DNA of 51,396 nt from CAYTTA01 sp964440655 (GTDB taxonomy: Bacteria > Bacteroidota > Rhodothermia > Balneolales > Balneolaceae). A program made the position numbers and the translations under genes. This document shows, in pieces, positions 50,715 through 51,396 of this stretch (position 1 is its first letter; every line of letters begins with the position of its first letter). Under the pieces are notes generated by a model. The model saw only the letters and a program-made list of their open reading frames with translations. It was not told where the DNA came from and searched no databases. The DNA lies in the NCBI GenBank assembly GCA_964440655.1, contig CAYTTA010000011.1, positions 1 to 51,396 of the forward strand, given 5' to 3'.

Positions 50715-51085
50715 ATGCAATCCAACGTCTGCTTCATTACCCTGTTCATCTGTCTCCAGCTGGCGACAGCGGGGAGTGCTTTGAGCCAGCATGTTTACCA
50801 GGTGGAACAGGCAACCGAGGCGGACGTTCTTCTTCATTACGTGGATTATCGTTCAAGTGCCGATCTGATGATCTACTATACTTCTTATCAGAGTCAGGCA
50901 CGGCAGAAGATCTGTGATGGGATCTGGTACTCCACACCCTATAGAAGCCAGGCGGATTTTACCTTGCCGTGACCGACTACAGGAGCCAGGCCGATCTGCT
51001 TGTCTATCCCGTAAAAGAGCGGAATCAGGCGGAAGTGAATCAGAAAGGGTGTGCCATTCTTCACGCCCTGCTCAGAGGGCGATAA
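50715..51085 (+). pseudogene. Frameshifted DUF6150-like secreted repeat protein
   Basis: The first frame encodes 85 residues: a signal sequence (about 1-24) and repeats of the type YRSSADLMIYYTSYQSQA and STPYRSQADF, then stops at 50970-50972. Adding one T to the TTTT run at 50957-50960 joins it to a second frame, YLAVTDYRSQADLLVYPVKE...QAEV, ending at TAA 51083-51085. The restored product would be 123 residues. The Y-x-S/Q-A-D repeats are characteristic of DUF6150, a family that, as I recall, is predicted to be deeply knotted. It could be a real single-base deletion or a homopolymer sequencing error. Confidence 0.72.
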
Positions 51086-51396
51086 ATTCCACCATCTCTG
51101 AAGCTTCATGATCCGGGTGATCAGAGAGAAGCATTCGGCTGTTCCATATCATCTGTCTCCAGGATATGATTGATGAGATGACTACAGGTAGGGATCTCTT
51201 TCATGAGACCTTAAACAAGATGATCTGTGTCAATATATCAGGACCTCAAAGGGAAGGGGTTCAAACAGTTGACCGAAACGGAAAGAAAAATCAAGGAGGG
51301 CCGGTGACCCGGGCTTCGCAGAAGCCGACATGGTGATCTGTTTTTACCTCTTCCGACTGAGCCACATCTGAATCTATGTGCATGAGTCCGGTATTC
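51086..51396. other. 311-bp right-end stretch without a recognisable gene
   Basis: No frame with family resemblance. A small hairpin GGCTT/AAGCC lies near 51311-51326, with a T-run about 15 bases later (TTTTT at about 51341), a poor terminator match. Confidence 0.4.

Overview
The window is about 51 kb of GC-rich chromosome (one 100-N scaffold gap at 12572-12671) carrying mostly housekeeping genes of a Gram-negative bacterium. Several features point to the Bacteroidota/Rhodothermota side of the tree, possibly Balneolia. They include DUF4168 and DUF6150-like secreted proteins, a DivIVA-type coiled-coil gene next to yggS, a CT398-type coiled-coil gene next to a Nif3-like gene, an outer-membrane barrel and LolA-like protein, and TATATT boxes ahead of all three RNA genes resembling the Bacteroidota -7 element. 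This placement is inference, because no rRNA gene is present.

Layout. 1-8.2 kb: the end of an unknown gene, a penicillin-acylase-type lipoprotein, then a five-gene minus-strand block (LolA-like protein, two FtsX-type permeases, ABC ATPase, outer-membrane barrel) that looks like one envelope export or lipid/lipoprotein transport machine. 8.3-12.3 kb: Dps, a DUF2231 membrane protein, and a minus-strand run of a degenerate RIC/ScdA-like protein, a SufR-like Cys-containing repressor and quinolinate synthase NadA. 12.5-16 kb: a cystathionine gamma-synthase-family enzyme whose N-terminus lies in an 18-bp tandem repeat broken by the assembly gap, an ECF sigma factor, a small membrane protein and tRNA-Arg(UCG). 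16-27 kb: nfeD-slipin, an acidic protein, DivIVA-like, yggS, Nif3-like, a CT398-like protein without zinc ligands, RNase P RNA, DUF4168, smpB, a lipoprotein, a site-2-type protease and a SirB1-type protein. 27-37 kb: a double glycosyltransferase, an ammonium transporter, a serine hydrolase, and a minus-strand operon SDR - FAH-family hydrolase - lutA - lutB - lutC. 37-49 kb: prfC; lpd, lipB, lipA (lipoate metabolism); plsY-gpsA (phospholipid synthesis); AlbA_2-type protein, A-type Fe-S carrier, hslO and recJ. 49-51.4 kb: tRNA-Phe(GAA) with a strong terminator, then a visibly AT-richer stretch with a GIY-YIG/DUF4357 protein and a frameshifted DUF6150-like gene.

How genes work together. The SDR + FAH pair matches the last two steps of the non-phosphorylating L-fucose/L-rhamnose route, which yields pyruvate and L-lactate; LutABC would then oxidise the lactate, so the operon reads as a self-contained lower pathway. 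lpd, lipB and lipA supply lipoyl cofactor and E3 for 2-oxoacid dehydrogenases. Fe-S biology recurs: NadA, LipA, LutA/B, the A-type carrier and the SufR-like regulator.

An unusual feature of the DNA is the number of short (17-28 bp) tandem duplications at gene edges. At least eight are visible, several covering stop codons, start sites or the start of a reading frame, and one coincides with the scaffold gap. I found no CRISPR array, insertion sequence, prophage or transposase.
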